Of a DNA stretch of 64,000 nt, positions 50,944-59,232 are shown piece by piece. The stretch lies in the NCBI GenBank assembly GCA_963931925.1, contig OZ007569.1, positions 21,279,982 to 21,343,981 on the forward strand. Direction: 5' to 3'. The stretch is from Onchidella celtica. Lineage: Eukaryota > Mollusca > Gastropoda > Systellommatophora > Onchidiidae. How positions within the stretch are numbered: position 1 is the stretch's first letter; every line of letters starts with the position of its first letter. The notes below the pieces were generated by a model that was not told where the DNA came from, ran no database searches, and worked only from the letters and a program-made list of their open reading frames with translations. Both the position numbers and the translations under genes were made by a program.

Positions 50944-52309
50944 AACAGAGAAAGCTTTTCTGTATAATGATAAAAAACGCCCGTTTTAAAAAGACCGCCG
51001 CTCACACAACTCAGAATTCAGTGAAATTGCAGAAAAAGGAGGGGAGTGCGTTAGAATGAAGGTGGTGGGCGGGTGACGTCGAGGGCCGATCTTGGCTTGC
51101 ATGACAGTATTTAATCAGAAAAGGGGGAGGGGGAGGCACAAGTAACGCCGGGTATCTCATCCTGTTCTTTCAGAAAATTATATCTGCATTAGGGAGGCTC
51201 ACAGACTAATAAATTAACCAGTCTGGAAACACGAGCTTCAGGCTGTGTCGTTTTTTTACGGAATTTCCCGAGCGGCGACTGTGTAACCAACGTGGCCGCC
51301 GCTCGTAAAATTCCGATTCTAGTTCTATCTGCAGTAGAAATTTCTTTTTATTTGTCAAGATTGGTTGTACATGTATTAATTTCTTGGTACGGAACCAAAC
51401 TTCCGCGTTCAGTAGGCGCGTCAAAATGGTGTCATTCAAAATTGTAGCTATGCTGAAGCGTCGGTCTCTACCTTAAACCTAAAATGGCGGCTGGTTCATG
51501 ACCTTTCGCTGTTTTGTGACGTCACACAATGGGATCATCCAGTCTGGGTACTTTATTAGTCTGTGGGGAGGCTTCACAATAATCCCGGTCAGACATAGTC
51601 AGAATGCTGGCGGCAACTTGTACACCAATGAAATAGTTGCGGAAGCTGGCTATGTCTGACCGGACTTAGTATGGTAGGGTCTCCCCGGATTTACTGAGAA
51701 AATATAGGAAATTATGGTGTGCACTTCTTGTCTGCCAGCATCTGACTGTTTTACCAGGCTTAGTATGATAGGGTCTTCCCGGATTTTACTAAAAAAATAT
51801 AGGAAATTATGGTGTGCACTTCTTGTCTGCCAGCATCTGACTGTTTTACCAGGCTTAGTATGATAGGGTCTTCCCGGATTTTACTAAAAAAATATAGGAA
51901 ATTATGGTGTGCACTCCTTATCTGCCAGTATCTAACTGTGCCTTACCGGGCTTAGTATGATACCTTTCAAACCCATCACCCCACTCCCTCTTCCCTCGCA
52001 GAAACAACTATAACGACAACAATATGAAAACCTTTCGCGGCAATGTCAAAACCCAGTATCTCCTGTTTTTTATTGCAATGCAGAACAGTTAAGTCCCCAT
52101 TGCCTGCCTCGCACATTGCATTCAACTTCGAGATAGCGACATTAATTAATTTAGAAAATGATGTCTTCCACAGACCCTGCAGCTTGGGCTATTACAATAT
52201 ACCTAATATAGGGCGTACAACGAGGAAAATGGTCTTTGACCCACAAGGATATTGCGACAGAAAAACACCTACCTGCCCACGCCCATTGGACAACTACGTT
52301 GCCTATTAA
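37264..52309 (+). CDS. Secreted cysteine-rich protein with EB/EGF-like and chitin-binding-like modules, 152 aa
   Basis: Exons 37264-37266 (ATG only), 40835-40892, 47504-47641, 49808-49931 and 52174-52309 join in phase with GT-AG introns to 459 bases (152 aa plus stop). Residues 1-18 are a signal peptide (MLLFLVLTAALVPNTVEG). The mature chain has 15 cysteines (19, 28, 32, 38, 48, 50, 64, 68, 76, 87, 91, 99, 110, 135, 142). Residues 28-64 show a CxxxCx5C...CxC...C pattern like EB or EGF-like modules. Residues about 68-136 (YAKCFPACQDGTYVSC, then VFDPQGYCD) resemble a chitin-binding type-2 (peritrophin-A) module. It is probably secreted and perhaps matrix- or chitin-associated; this is inferred from architecture, not from a named family. 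Introns of 3.6, 6.6, 2.2 and 2.2 kb hold several transposons. Confidence 0.82.
37834..38066. repeat. Inverted repeat, ~45 bp arms, in intron 1 of the secreted-protein gene
   Basis: The left arm 'cgtacgagctttagc' + 'aaattcaggagcggggcag' (about 37834-37870) is complementary to 'ctgcccgctcctgaatt' + 'tgctatttaagctcgtacg' (about 38024-38062). It encloses about 150 bases just before the decayed LINE. It could be the end of another small element or the result of an inversion at LINE insertion. Confidence 0.65.
38214..40355 (+). mobile_element. Decayed Jockey/I-like LINE with RT and RNase H remnants, (AAACTC)n tail
   Basis: Broken frames on the plus strand resemble a LINE polyprotein in order. Reverse transcriptase remnants are NPKAFVQNFLRGRSFQVQVN, PRGSILSPTLFIIKINSI and a catalytic block now reading YVHD rather than YVDD or YADD (38284-38496). 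A thumb/connector remnant RRDKLSLQYGLKLSSHPGNP lies near 38980. RNase H remnants are FYTDGSKDYDSEGAA near 39325 and a PGHTGIKGNE-like block near 39650. A 3' untranslated region leads to CAACTCAAACTCAAACTC at about 40338-40355. Several stops and frameshifts show it is long dead. It lies in intron 1 of the secreted-protein gene. Confidence 0.8.
40702..40825 (+). repeat. Dispersed repeat (copy 3), adjacent to exon 2 of the secreted-protein gene
   Basis: Matches 33946-34075 through 'ggttggtggga', 'gggtctcctcctgtcctac', 'cgtcttgctccttcctagcac' and 'gtgactgttatcgtgc'. The AAACTC tail is missing, and the match stops about 10 bases before the exon 2 acceptor at 40833-40834. Confidence 0.55.
40926..41080. 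mobile_element. MITE related to the element at 62418-62640
   Basis: Shares 'gggttttcatgtgtacgg'-, 'aacggaaacgtcaaaa'- and 'ttttcatgtgt.cggaaa.gccgtttt'-type blocks with the MITE at 62418. The boundaries are eroded and no target duplication was identified. Confidence 0.5.
41090..42310. other. Intron 2 of the secreted-protein gene, unique-looking part
   Basis: No exon, RNA gene or clear transposon end was recognised. There is a CT-rich patch near 41740-41870. Confidence 0.4.
42311..42325. repeat. 15-bp target-site duplication, left copy
   Basis: CAAGATGGAAGTTGT, identical to 45434-45448. The two copies bracket the second RTE element exactly. Confidence 0.95.
42326..45433 (-). mobile_element. 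RTE-clade LINE copy 2, 5'-truncated, antisense in intron 2 of the secreted-protein gene
   Basis: Nearly identical to the element at 2958-6201 but starting at the position equivalent to 3092 there, so about 135 bases of the 5' end are lost. The 3' end is GGCAATGGTGATGATG on the minus strand. Perfect 15-bp direct repeats flank it. Near identity to copy 1 and an undamaged target duplication indicate recent insertion. Confidence 0.95.
42346..45326 (-). pseudogene. RTE endonuclease/reverse transcriptase, one-base deletion
   Basis: The region equivalent to the intact frame of copy 1 is 2981 bases instead of 2982. The missing base is one G in a run after seven A (GGGG in copy 1, GGG here, plus-strand position about 43647). 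It splits the frame into an upstream piece with the endonuclease and a downstream piece with the reverse transcriptase palm (GVRQGCLLSPFLF, FADD). The other differences from copy 1 are scattered single substitutions. The copy is non-autonomous unless frameshifting restores the frame. Confidence 0.9.
45434..45448. repeat. 15-bp target-site duplication, right copy
   Basis: CAAGATGGAAGTTGT, identical to 42311-42325. Confidence 0.95.
45460..46960. other. Intron 2 of the secreted-protein gene, remainder
   Basis: No gene was recognised. A CT/CA-type microsatellite lies at about 45921-45980 and a GC-richer patch at about 46440-46640. Confidence 0.4.
46969..47308 (+). mobile_element. MITE with 8-bp target duplication and CA...TG ends, copy 1 (340 bp)
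   Basis: The ends are inverted repeats of about 27 bases: CACAGACTAATAAAT...CCAGACTGGA at the left, with the complement at the right. GCCTAGCC flanks it on both sides (46961-46968 and 47309-47316). Homologous copies are at 51200-51565 (opposite orientation) and 63331-63726. The 8-bp GC-rich target and the CA...TG ends fit the P superfamily; the hAT superfamily is the alternative, but the target lacks its usual nTnnnnAn form. There is no transposase. A palindromic CRE (TGACGTCA) lies at 47009-47016. Confidence 0.9.
47009..47016. promoter_or_regulatory. CRE palindrome TGACGTCA inside MITE copy 1
   Basis: An exact full-length cAMP-response element (CREB/ATF site). It is conserved in MITE copy 2 (51517-51524) and changed to TGACATCA in copy 3 (63678-63685). 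Regulatory use is not shown. Confidence 0.5.
47650..49800. other. Intron 3 of the secreted-protein gene
   Basis: No gene or transposon end was recognised. There is a mixed poly-C/poly-A tract near 47874-47900. Confidence 0.4.
50887..50943. repeat. (CAG)n-(CAA)n trinucleotide microsatellite
   Basis: A run of CAG units passes into CAA units within intron 4 of the secreted-protein gene. Confidence 0.9.
51200..51565 (-). mobile_element. MITE with 8-bp target duplication, copy 2 (366 bp)
   Basis: Same family as 46969-47308 but inverted relative to it. The flanks GGGAGGCT (51192-51199 and 51566-51573) are an exact 8-bp duplication. The terminal inverted repeat CACAGACTAATAAA is present at both ends, and the CRE palindrome is intact at 51517-51524. 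Copies 1 and 2 also share a short open frame including TKKLIHV and LTNKKKFLLQIELES; it is probably incidental. Confidence 0.9.
51665..51965. repeat. Three tandem copies of a ~95 bp unit in intron 4
   Basis: Units start at 51665, 51759 and 51854, with a partial fourth at 51951. Each reads 'cttagtatg.tagggtct', 'cccggattt', 'aatataggaaattatggtgt', 'gcact', 'tctgccag', 'ccgggcttag' or close variants. The array ends about 200 bases before exon 5. Confidence 0.9.
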
Positions 52310-52343
52310 AACTACAGCAACAGCGGGTGCCACACCAGCAACT

Positions 52344-52378
52344 GTAAACTTTGATGATGATGATGATGATGATGATGT
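52344..52378. repeat. (GAT)n microsatellite
   Basis: A run of GAT/ATG units just after the stop codon of the secreted-protein gene, in its presumed 3' untranslated region. Confidence 0.85.
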
Positions 52379-52485
52379 CCGAGATCCCTGATTTGACTTA
52401 ATGGTTCACACAAGCAAACAGGATCACTCGAAATTTCTGAAACTATTAACTGTACCATACATTCTGGCTGTATACTATGGTTATG

Positions 52486-52491
52486 AATAAA
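52486..52491 (+). other. Candidate polyadenylation signal of the secreted-protein gene
   Basis: AATAAA lies 177 bases beyond the stop codon. Confidence 0.55.
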
Positions 52492-53082
52492 ATATCAGCA
52501 ACGAAATGAATCAATCAAATTGATATATTACTAGCATATTTGATATGAAAGGATATATATGAAACCAACGCAGTGATATCCAATGAAAACAACCGTACAA
52601 AGTTAAGGTTAAGTTATTGAACGCACAATAAGCTCTCTGGGACATATCGATTTCTTTTGTTGAAAGCTACCATTATTTTTTTTTAGTTCGATCTGAAATC
52701 AGTGCAGCTGGGTAGACCAGTTTATACCATCCTTTTTTTGACGTGTTATTATTTAAATTCAGTTTCCTTCAATTTTATATGATCAGGTCAGGTGGCGAGT
52801 GGATATCTAATTTTATTAATATTACTTTATTGACTTTCAGCATCCACAGTTTCAGCATAATTATTTCTTGTGACAACAACAGCAACAACAACAACAACAC
52901 CATCACAAAGCCCTCAGTTTTACAGTTGTTGAATAAACGTCGGCAAAAAAACTGATACATTCAGCTGTTTTGTTTCTTTCTCTCTCTGTCTCTGTTATTT
53001 TCCCTTACTGAGTGGTCAATTCCAGCCTGCATAAGTTTTTGTACGAGTGATATTGTTCTGTGAATATATTATTGTAACATTA

Positions 53083-53364
53083 GTGTCCACCATCAAAAGC
53101 AAATCATTCCGATTCCGACCTCATCTTGAGCATTCTCTAAAATTAGACTTATTTGACTGTTATTGCAAATCACAGCTTGCACATCTATACAAAACAATTT
53201 TTTTTTTTAACCAGTGTGTAAAATTTATATAAATGTAATTGGTTCTGTGTTGGACTTGACAACTCTGAATGGGAAATATAAATAAAGACAGTGCACTCAG
53301 ATAGACCGTAAAAATGCGCAAAGTGGCCGTTATCCTGCCGACGCGCCGTAAAACACAAACTCAG
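53083..53364 (+). mobile_element. 5'-truncated 3' end of the Jockey/I-like LINE family
   Basis: Matches the 3' untranslated end of the decayed LINE at 38214-40355: 'aataaagacagt', 'agatagaccgt', 'gcaaagtggccgttatc', 'cgccgtaaa' and a single remaining 'caaactca' tail unit. It is cut off at its tail by the LTR of the neighbouring retrotransposon. Confidence 0.7.
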
Positions 53365-53844
53365 TGAGTAGTTTTTTTCCTCGCTCGCTTGTTGTCAGGT
53401 GTTTTGACTCGTGCAGTAAATATTAGTATGTTCCCGAACATTCGATAACACTGTGGATAAGGATGTTTACGCCAGATTTGGCCTTGAGTGATGTAACCTG
53501 ATGACGTATTGATGCGTGATTGGTTAGTTTGTGCGAGGGCAAAGGTAACGTTTATTTCGGGAACTTTCTGTAGGAATGTTTATATATATAGACCTGTGTG
53601 AGTGGTTGAATGGGGTGAGTAAGTGAGTTTCCTTTTGTGTGGCGTAGATATTTAGTTTCGCTGGCGTCTTCCTAGTAATTTATTGTTCACTATACAGTTA
53701 TTAAACTTTAGTATTATTTAATCTATCGTCGGATCTCGTGTTTATTTATTTTACAGCTGTAATAGTTTCGTTTTCTAAAGGGTTGTAGTTAGATCAACTA
53801 ACTCCCCCCTACTATAACGTGCTAGAACAACCTCAGCTGTTACA
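53365..53844 (+). repeat. Left LTR, apparently lacking its first ~141 bases
   Basis: 480 bases from TGAGTAG to GCTGTTACA, identical to 59374-59853 except for one base (gtgcagtaaat here, gttcagtaaat there). A TATATATATA box lies at 53580-53589. If the right LTR begins at 59233, the left copy has lost the corresponding outer 141 bases where it meets the LINE tail. Confidence 0.85.
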
Positions 53845-53847
53845 TAT

Positions 53848-53865
53848 TGGGGGCTCGTCCGGGAT
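53848..53865 (+). promoter_or_regulatory. Primer-binding site complementary to tRNA-Pro 3' end
   Basis: TGGGGGCTCGTCCGGGAT, three bases after the left LTR, is the classical tRNA-Pro primer site known from murine gammaretroviruses and several LTR retrotransposons. Minus-strand DNA synthesis would start here. Confidence 0.9.
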
Positions 53866-53952
53866 CCGACCATATTCGAGCGGACCAGATCAAAATTACT
53901 AGATTTATTTACATAGTTTATTGTAGAATATCATCGACAAGCTATCTACAAC

Positions 53953-56900
53953 ATGTCAGAGGCTATTGGAAGGCTTAGCCAGGAAGCAGACGCCTTGGAG
54001 CTCACTGGGAAGGAGAGACAGGATTACATCCGTGAAGGCCTAAGGGAGGAAAGAGAGAGAGAGAGGCAAGAGCGCATGGAGCAACTGAAGATGGAGAGAG
54101 AGAGGCAAGATCGCATGGAGCAACTGAAGATAGAGGCTCAAGAGAAGGAGGCTCAACGACAACACGAGCTGGAGATGGAGAGGATCCGCCATCAGCGTGG
54201 AGGCGAGTCGACGCAGGGGACCAGCGACCACGCCAGTTCTAAGAGACCCAAGCTACCTGCATTTCAGGACAAGAAGGACGATCTGGATAGCTGGTTGCTG
54301 CGGTTTGAGAGGTTTGCTGAGACAGCTGAATGGCCCAGATCCACCTGGACGACATCACTGTCTGCCCTGCTGACTGGGAGAGCTTTGGAGTGCTTCTGCA
54401 GACTACCGATCGACGAAGCCAAGGACTACGACAAGGTCAAGGAAGCGTTGCAGAAGAGGTATAACCTGTCAGAGGACGGATACAGACTCATGTTCAGACA
54501 AGGTAAGCCTGAAGATGGAGAAGATGTTGGAATGTTTTTGACCAGGATCAAGACCTATCTAGAGAGGTGGATAAAGCTGTCGAAGACGGAGGAGACCTAC
54601 GAAGGAGTGAGAGATCTATTCGTCAGAGAGCAATTCATGGATGCCTGCCCACCAGACCTTGCAACCCATGTGAGGGAGAGGAAACCAAAGACGCTACAGG
54701 ACATCGCAGATTCAGCGGAGGCGTACCTGGTAGCGAGGAACCGGACGCTCAGCGGGAGCGCCAGACTGCAGAGCCGGCCAGTGCGACAGAGGCCCAACGG
54801 AGACAGGAGCCCACAGGTCTGCCATAGGTGCCAGAGGCCGGGACACAAGGCGACGGAGTGTCGTGCAAAGTTAAAAGACAAAGGTGAGTTCAGATGTTAC
54901 CTTTGTGGAAAGCCAGGCCACGTTCGGAGGATGTGTCCAGCCCAGAAGGATATGGGACGAGGCAAGCCGAACAAGGCGGCGGCGGCCGTAGTTATAGCGG
55001 CGGACGAGTCGTCAAGACAAGATGTGACGACGGCTGACACCAGCATCAACGTTCAAGCGGTAATGAAGGACGGGAAACTACAGTTAGCGGTGCCTGTTAC
55101 TTGCGGAGGATGCAGTGACGGAAGGACCGTGGAGAAACTGAAGTTACCAGTGATGAAGGGCTTGATTGGAAATCGAGCGGTAGATGTCCTAAGAGATACC
55201 GGCTGTGAAGGTGTAGTGGTGCGGCGAGCACTGGTGGACGACGGACAGCTCACCGGTGGGAAGAAACTTATCGCGAGGATCGATAACTCCTTGCTAGCGG
55301 CGGAGGAAGCCGTTATCGACGTGAAGACGCCTTACCTGACGGGCAAAGTGACGGCGCTGTGTCTCCCGGAGACCATCTGCGACCTAGTAGTCGGGAACGT
55401 GGACGGAGCGAAGGACCCGTACGACCCTGATATTGAGGTAATGGTAGGAGCGGTGACCACGAGGGCCCAGGAGAAGAGGAAGGACCGGTCTACGTCGCTG
55501 AAGGTGCCGAGGGCAGAACGGCACGCGGGAGTGGATAGAGAGGAACTTATCCGACTCCAAGAAGAAGACGAAGTCATTAGGAAGTTAGAGCAGAAGAAGA
55601 TCCTAACTAATAGAGGCAATAAATCTGTTCATTTTGAGAAACATGGAGGAGTACTGTACCGGATCTACAAGGACCTGAGACAGGCGACGGTTATAAGGCA
55701 AGTGGTACTACCCGAGAAACTGAGAGAGTATGTACTGAGTGTAGCCCACGACTCGATCGTCGGAGGACACCTCGGCGTGAAGAAAACCAAAGACAGAGTT
55801 ATGAGCAATTTTTATTGGCCTGGAATTGAAGGTGACGTCGCGAGATACTGCCGCTCATGCGACATATGCCAGAGGACGGTGAACAAAGGAGCGACACCAA
55901 AGGTGCACCTGCAGAGTATGCCAGTAGTGGACGTACCATTTAGGCGAGTGGCCGTGGACTTAGTAGGACCTATCGACCCCCCAAGTGAAGGTGGACATCG
56001 GTATATCCTGGTGTACATAGACTACGCTACTCGTTACCCTGAAGCCACACCCTTGAAGAAGATCGACGCAGAAACGGTAGCAGAAGCCTTAGTGAACATC
56101 TACAGCCGTTTGGGTGTGCCCGAAGAGATCTTGTCGGACCAAGGGACCCAGTTTATGTCAGATGTCATGAAGGAAACGAATAGACTACTGGGAATTCGAC
56201 AGTCGACCACTACAGTCTACCACCCTATGTGCAACGGGTTGGTGGAGCGATTCAACGGCACACTGAAGAAAACATTGAGACGACTGTGCGCAGAGCAACC
56301 CAAGCAGTGGCACAGATACATCAACCCGCTGCTCTTCGCATATCGTGAAGTTCCCCAAGAGTCGACCAAGTTTGCCCCATTCGAGTTGCTGTATGGGAGA
56401 ACTGTGAGAGGACCCATGCACATCTTACGACAACTATGGACCAAGGACGTAGAGGAGCCGGAAACGAAGACCAGTTACCAGTACGTCATGGAACTACGTG
56501 AGAGGCTGGAGGACACATGGAAGTTAGCGACGGAAGAACTCTCCAAGGCTCAAGGTAGACAGAAGACCTACTACGACCGGAAGGCGCGAGAGAGGAAGTT
56601 CCGCCCCGGAGATGAAGTGTTGGTGCTACTGCCGACGAACACTAACAAGCTCCTAGTCCAATGGAAGGGACCATATAAGGTAGTCTCAGTTGTCGGTGTC
56701 AACGACTATAGAGTCAAGATGGGTGCAAAAGAAAAGACCTTGCACGCCAACCTCCTCAAGAGATACATTCCAAGGACGTCAAAAGCAGCAGCAGTGGCAA
56801 TGGAACCGAGACCTATTGTGACTGAGATGTGTGGGATGGACAACAGTAGGAGAGATACCACGCCTGAACATGTCAACGCCATAAAGGACGGCGGCGGTGA

Positions 56901-58461
56901 TAGTGCTGAGACTGTACTGGCAGAGGACGACCTGATAGACAAGAGTCAACCCGTGGAGTCAGCTAGCATGACAGTCATCGAGGACTGCGACCTGGAAGGC
57001 GACAACGGTGGAACGTCGGAGGACCTTGCCGACCTAGGGAGCTGGGACCAGAAGGAAGGCTACGAAGATGTCCAATATGGAACGCAGCTGACGCCGGAAC
57101 AACGTCAACAACTCGGCGACGTGGTGAAGGAGTATCAACGCATCTTCACCAATCTCCCCGGATGCTGCCAGTTAGGCGAACATCGCATCGACCTGACATC
57201 AGAGGTACCTGTTCGGCAACGACCATACCCGGTGCCTTATGCTATGCGCGACTCCTTGAAGGAGGAGCTTAGCACCATGGAAAGGCTGGGCATCATACGC
57301 AGGAGCTCATCAGCTTATGCTTCACCGGTTGTTGTCGTCAAGAAGAAGGATGGATCCAACCGAGTCTGCATCGACTACAGGAGGCTGAACAAGATCACAG
57401 TATTCGACCCTCATCCGACAGCAGCGCCATCAGAAGTGTTTCAGAGTCTCTCGAGAGGAAAATTATTCTCTCGGATTGACCTGAGCAAGGGATACTGGCA
57501 AGTGAAAGTTCGAGAGCAAGACATTCCCAAGACGGCGTTCGTCACCATGGGCGAGCACTATGAATTCATGCGGATGCCTTTTGGGATGATGAACTCAGGA
57601 GCCACACTGAACAGGATCGTAAAGCCATTGATCCGTGGAATGAACAATGTGACAGCATATGTGGACGACCTGCTGATTCATACAGAGACATTCGACGAGC
57701 ATGTGAAGACTCTCAAGGACTTACTGCAGAGGATGGACCAAGCTGGATTAACTGCAAGACCATCGAAGTGTCTGATTGGAACGTCTGAAGTAGACTTTGT
57801 TGGACACTTAGTGGGAGAAGGTATGATTGGCCTGTTAGAAGAGAATGTATGTAAGGTACGAGACGCACCCAGACCCACCACTAAGAAGGAAGTGAAAGCA
57901 TTCTTAGGATTAGTGGGATATTACCATGAATTTATTCCTAACTTTTCAGCGATTGCATCACCATTGTCTGATTTACTTAGAAAGGGTCAGCCCAATATAG
58001 TTCAGTGGGACGAAACGCAGGAGAAAGCGTACACCTCTTTGAAGAATGTCATTATCTCCAAACCCGTGTTATGTTTGCCAGATTTTTCCAAAGAGTTTGT
58101 CTTAGCAACTGATGCATCAGATCGCGGATTAGGCGCTAGTCTTATGCAGGAACACGAGGGAAAGTTGTACCCCGTGGTATATGCTATTCGTAAGCTATTG
58201 CCTCGTGAGACAAAATATTCGGTCTCAGAGCGCGAATGTTTAGCTATTGTTTGGGCTGTAAAAAAGTTTACTTTGTATTTGTATGGAAAGGAGTTTGTGC
58301 TCCAAACTGACCATCGGTCATTAGAGTTTTTGAACTCTGCCAAGTTTGACAGTCCAAAGTTATTACGATGGAGTTTATTTTTACAGTCTTATCGATTCAG
58401 GATTCACTACGTAAAAGGCAGAGAAAATGTCTGTGCCGATTTCCTGAGCAGGGTATTTTAA
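53953..58461 (+). CDS. Gag-Pol polyprotein with protease-integrase-RT-RNase H order, 1502 aa
   Basis: Starts at an ATG after the leader. Residues about 30-80 are a charged coiled coil rich in E, R and Q. A Gag core follows (DDLDSWLLRFERFAE). Two CCHC zinc knuckles lie at 290-303 and 315-328. An aspartic protease motif DTG lies at 415-417. The integrase has an HHCC finger (H599, H606, CRSC) and a D669-D729-E765 catalytic triad with 35 residues between the last two, then a GPY module at 906-908. Reverse transcriptase follows from about 1088, with SRIDLSKGYWQV and YVDD at 1236-1239. RNase H follows from about 1380 (ATDAS with D1387, SERECLAIV, LQTDHRSLEF) and runs to the end. All catalytic residues I can identify are present. 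The single frame means Gag and Pol are made without a frameshift. The domain order is the diagnostic feature of Gmr1-type elements. Confidence 0.93.
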   Translation: MSEAIGRLSQEADALELTGKERQDYIREGLREERERERQERMEQLKMERERQDRMEQLKIEAQEKEAQRQHELEMERIRHQRGGESTQGTSDHASSKRPKLPAFQDKKDDLDSWLLRFERFAETAEWPRSTWTTSLSALLTGRALECFCRLPIDEAKDYDKVKEALQKRYNLSEDGYRLMFRQGKPEDGEDVGMFLTRIKTYLERWIKLSKTEETYEGVRDLFVREQFMDACPPDLATHVRERKPKTLQDIADSAEAYLVARNRTLSGSARLQSRPVRQRPNGDRSPQVCHRCQRPGHKATECRAKLKDKGEFRCYLCGKPGHVRRMCPAQKDMGRGKPNKAAAAVVIAADESSRQDVTTADTSINVQAVMKDGKLQLAVPVTCGGCSDGRTVEKLKLPVMKGLIGNRAVDVLRDTGCEGVVVRRALVDDGQLTGGKKLIARIDNSLLAAEEAVIDVKTPYLTGKVTALCLPETICDLVVGNVDGAKDPYDPDIEVMVGAVTTRAQEKRKDRSTSLKVPRAERHAGVDREELIRLQEEDEVIRKLEQKKILTNRGNKSVHFEKHGGVLYRIYKDLRQATVIRQVVLPEKLREYVLSVAHDSIVGGHLGVKKTKDRVMSNFYWPGIEGDVARYCRSCDICQRTVNKGATPKVHLQSMPVVDVPFRRVAVDLVGPIDPPSEGGHRYILVYIDYATRYPEATPLKKIDAETVAEALVNIYSRLGVPEEILSDQGTQFMSDVMKETNRLLGIRQSTTTVYHPMCNGLVERFNGTLKKTLRRLCAEQPKQWHRYINPLLFAYREVPQESTKFAPFELLYGRTVRGPMHILRQLWTKDVEEPETKTSYQYVMELRERLEDTWKLATEELSKAQGRQKTYYDRKARERKFRPGDEVLVLLPTNTNKLLVQWKGPYKVVSVVGVNDYRVKMGAKEKTLHANLLKRYIPRTSKAAAVAMEPRPIVTEMCGMDNSRRDTTPEHVNAIKDGGGDSAETVLAEDDLIDKSQPVESASMTVIEDCDLEGDNGGTSEDLADLGSWDQKEGYEDVQYGTQLTPEQRQQLGDVVKEYQRIFTNLPGCCQLGEHRIDLTSEVPVRQRPYPVPYAMRDSLKEELSTMERLGIIRRSSSAYASPVVVVKKKDGSNRVCIDYRRLNKITVFDPHPTAAPSEVFQSLSRGKLFSRIDLSKGYWQVKVREQDIPKTAFVTMGEHYEFMRMPFGMMNSGATLNRIVKPLIRGMNNVTAYVDDLLIHTETFDEHVKTLKDLLQRMDQAGLTARPSKCLIGTSEVDFVGHLVGEGMIGLLEENVCKVRDAPRPTTKKEVKAFLGLVGYYHEFIPNFSAIASPLSDLLRKGQPNIVQWDETQEKAYTSLKNVIISKPVLCLPDFSKEFVLATDASDRGLGASLMQEHEGKLYPVVYAIRKLLPRETKYSVSERECLAIVWAVKKFTLYLYGKEFVLQTDHRSLEFLNSAKFDSPKLLRWSLFLQSYRFRIHYVKGRENVCADFLSRVF

Positions 58462-59232
58462 AGTAGTACACTATCAGTGAAATGCATTGTAACCCATACT
58501 TTTGCCTACTAGATGAATTGCTAGGACGGCAGTATTGTACTGTAATTGGGGACATAGTTCATCTGTGACTGAATATTGAATTGGTAGCTGATAGATAGTC
58601 ATGATGTGTTAGTCACATTTTGATTTTATGCTATGTCATATTAGTTACCAATGGAACTTGGTGTAATTTTTGGAAAATGTAACCCAAATGGGGACTGCGA
58701 GCAAGCAGTGTTTGTGTTATGTTGCAATGTTGTAACTTGTTTTGACCTAATATGATGAAGAAAGACCCTAATCAGTGGTCAGTATGTATTGATATTTTTG
58801 CCATTGTACGTATGAGTTATACATTTTGGAGATAACCATGTTATGTACAACAAGTCATATGCTATGATTCGTGCACGAAGCATTATGTAAACGATGGGCC
58901 ATCGTTTCACCTTATATGATTTGTAATAATATCATTGACCATTGTTTCACCACAGTGGTGGCGTTGTGTTATTTTGGCTAGTAGGCCTACTGTTAACCAT
59001 TGGTTTGTCACAATGATGATACTGTATTAGTCATTGTATTAGTGATGCAAAGGATACTGCATTTGTATTGTATTTGTGATGACATTCGGGAAGACACTGA
59101 AATTGTTATTAATTGTAATAGAATTAGCAACTACCTTTGTGAGATTGGGAGTGCTATAGGATTATTTCACGATAGTGCAGACGCTGTATAATGTTTTTGG
59201 AGTTGAAAGATATTCAACTTAAATTGGGGAGT
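58462..59232 (+). other. 3' internal untranslated region of the LTR retrotransposon
   Basis: About 770 bases between the gag-pol stop and the presumed right LTR. Only short frames are present, and none resembles an envelope or accessory gene. A purine-rich AAATTGGGGA at 59221-59230 is a plausible polypurine tract, ending two bases before a TGTGTAGC that could be the true LTR start. Confidence 0.6.

Noticed and set aside
52002-52094. Possible extra exon of the secreted-protein gene after the acceptor CCTCGCAG
   Set aside because: It would end in a stop or in a donor whose phase does not fit exon 5, whereas exon 4 joins exon 5 directly in phase and adds two conserved-looking cysteines.
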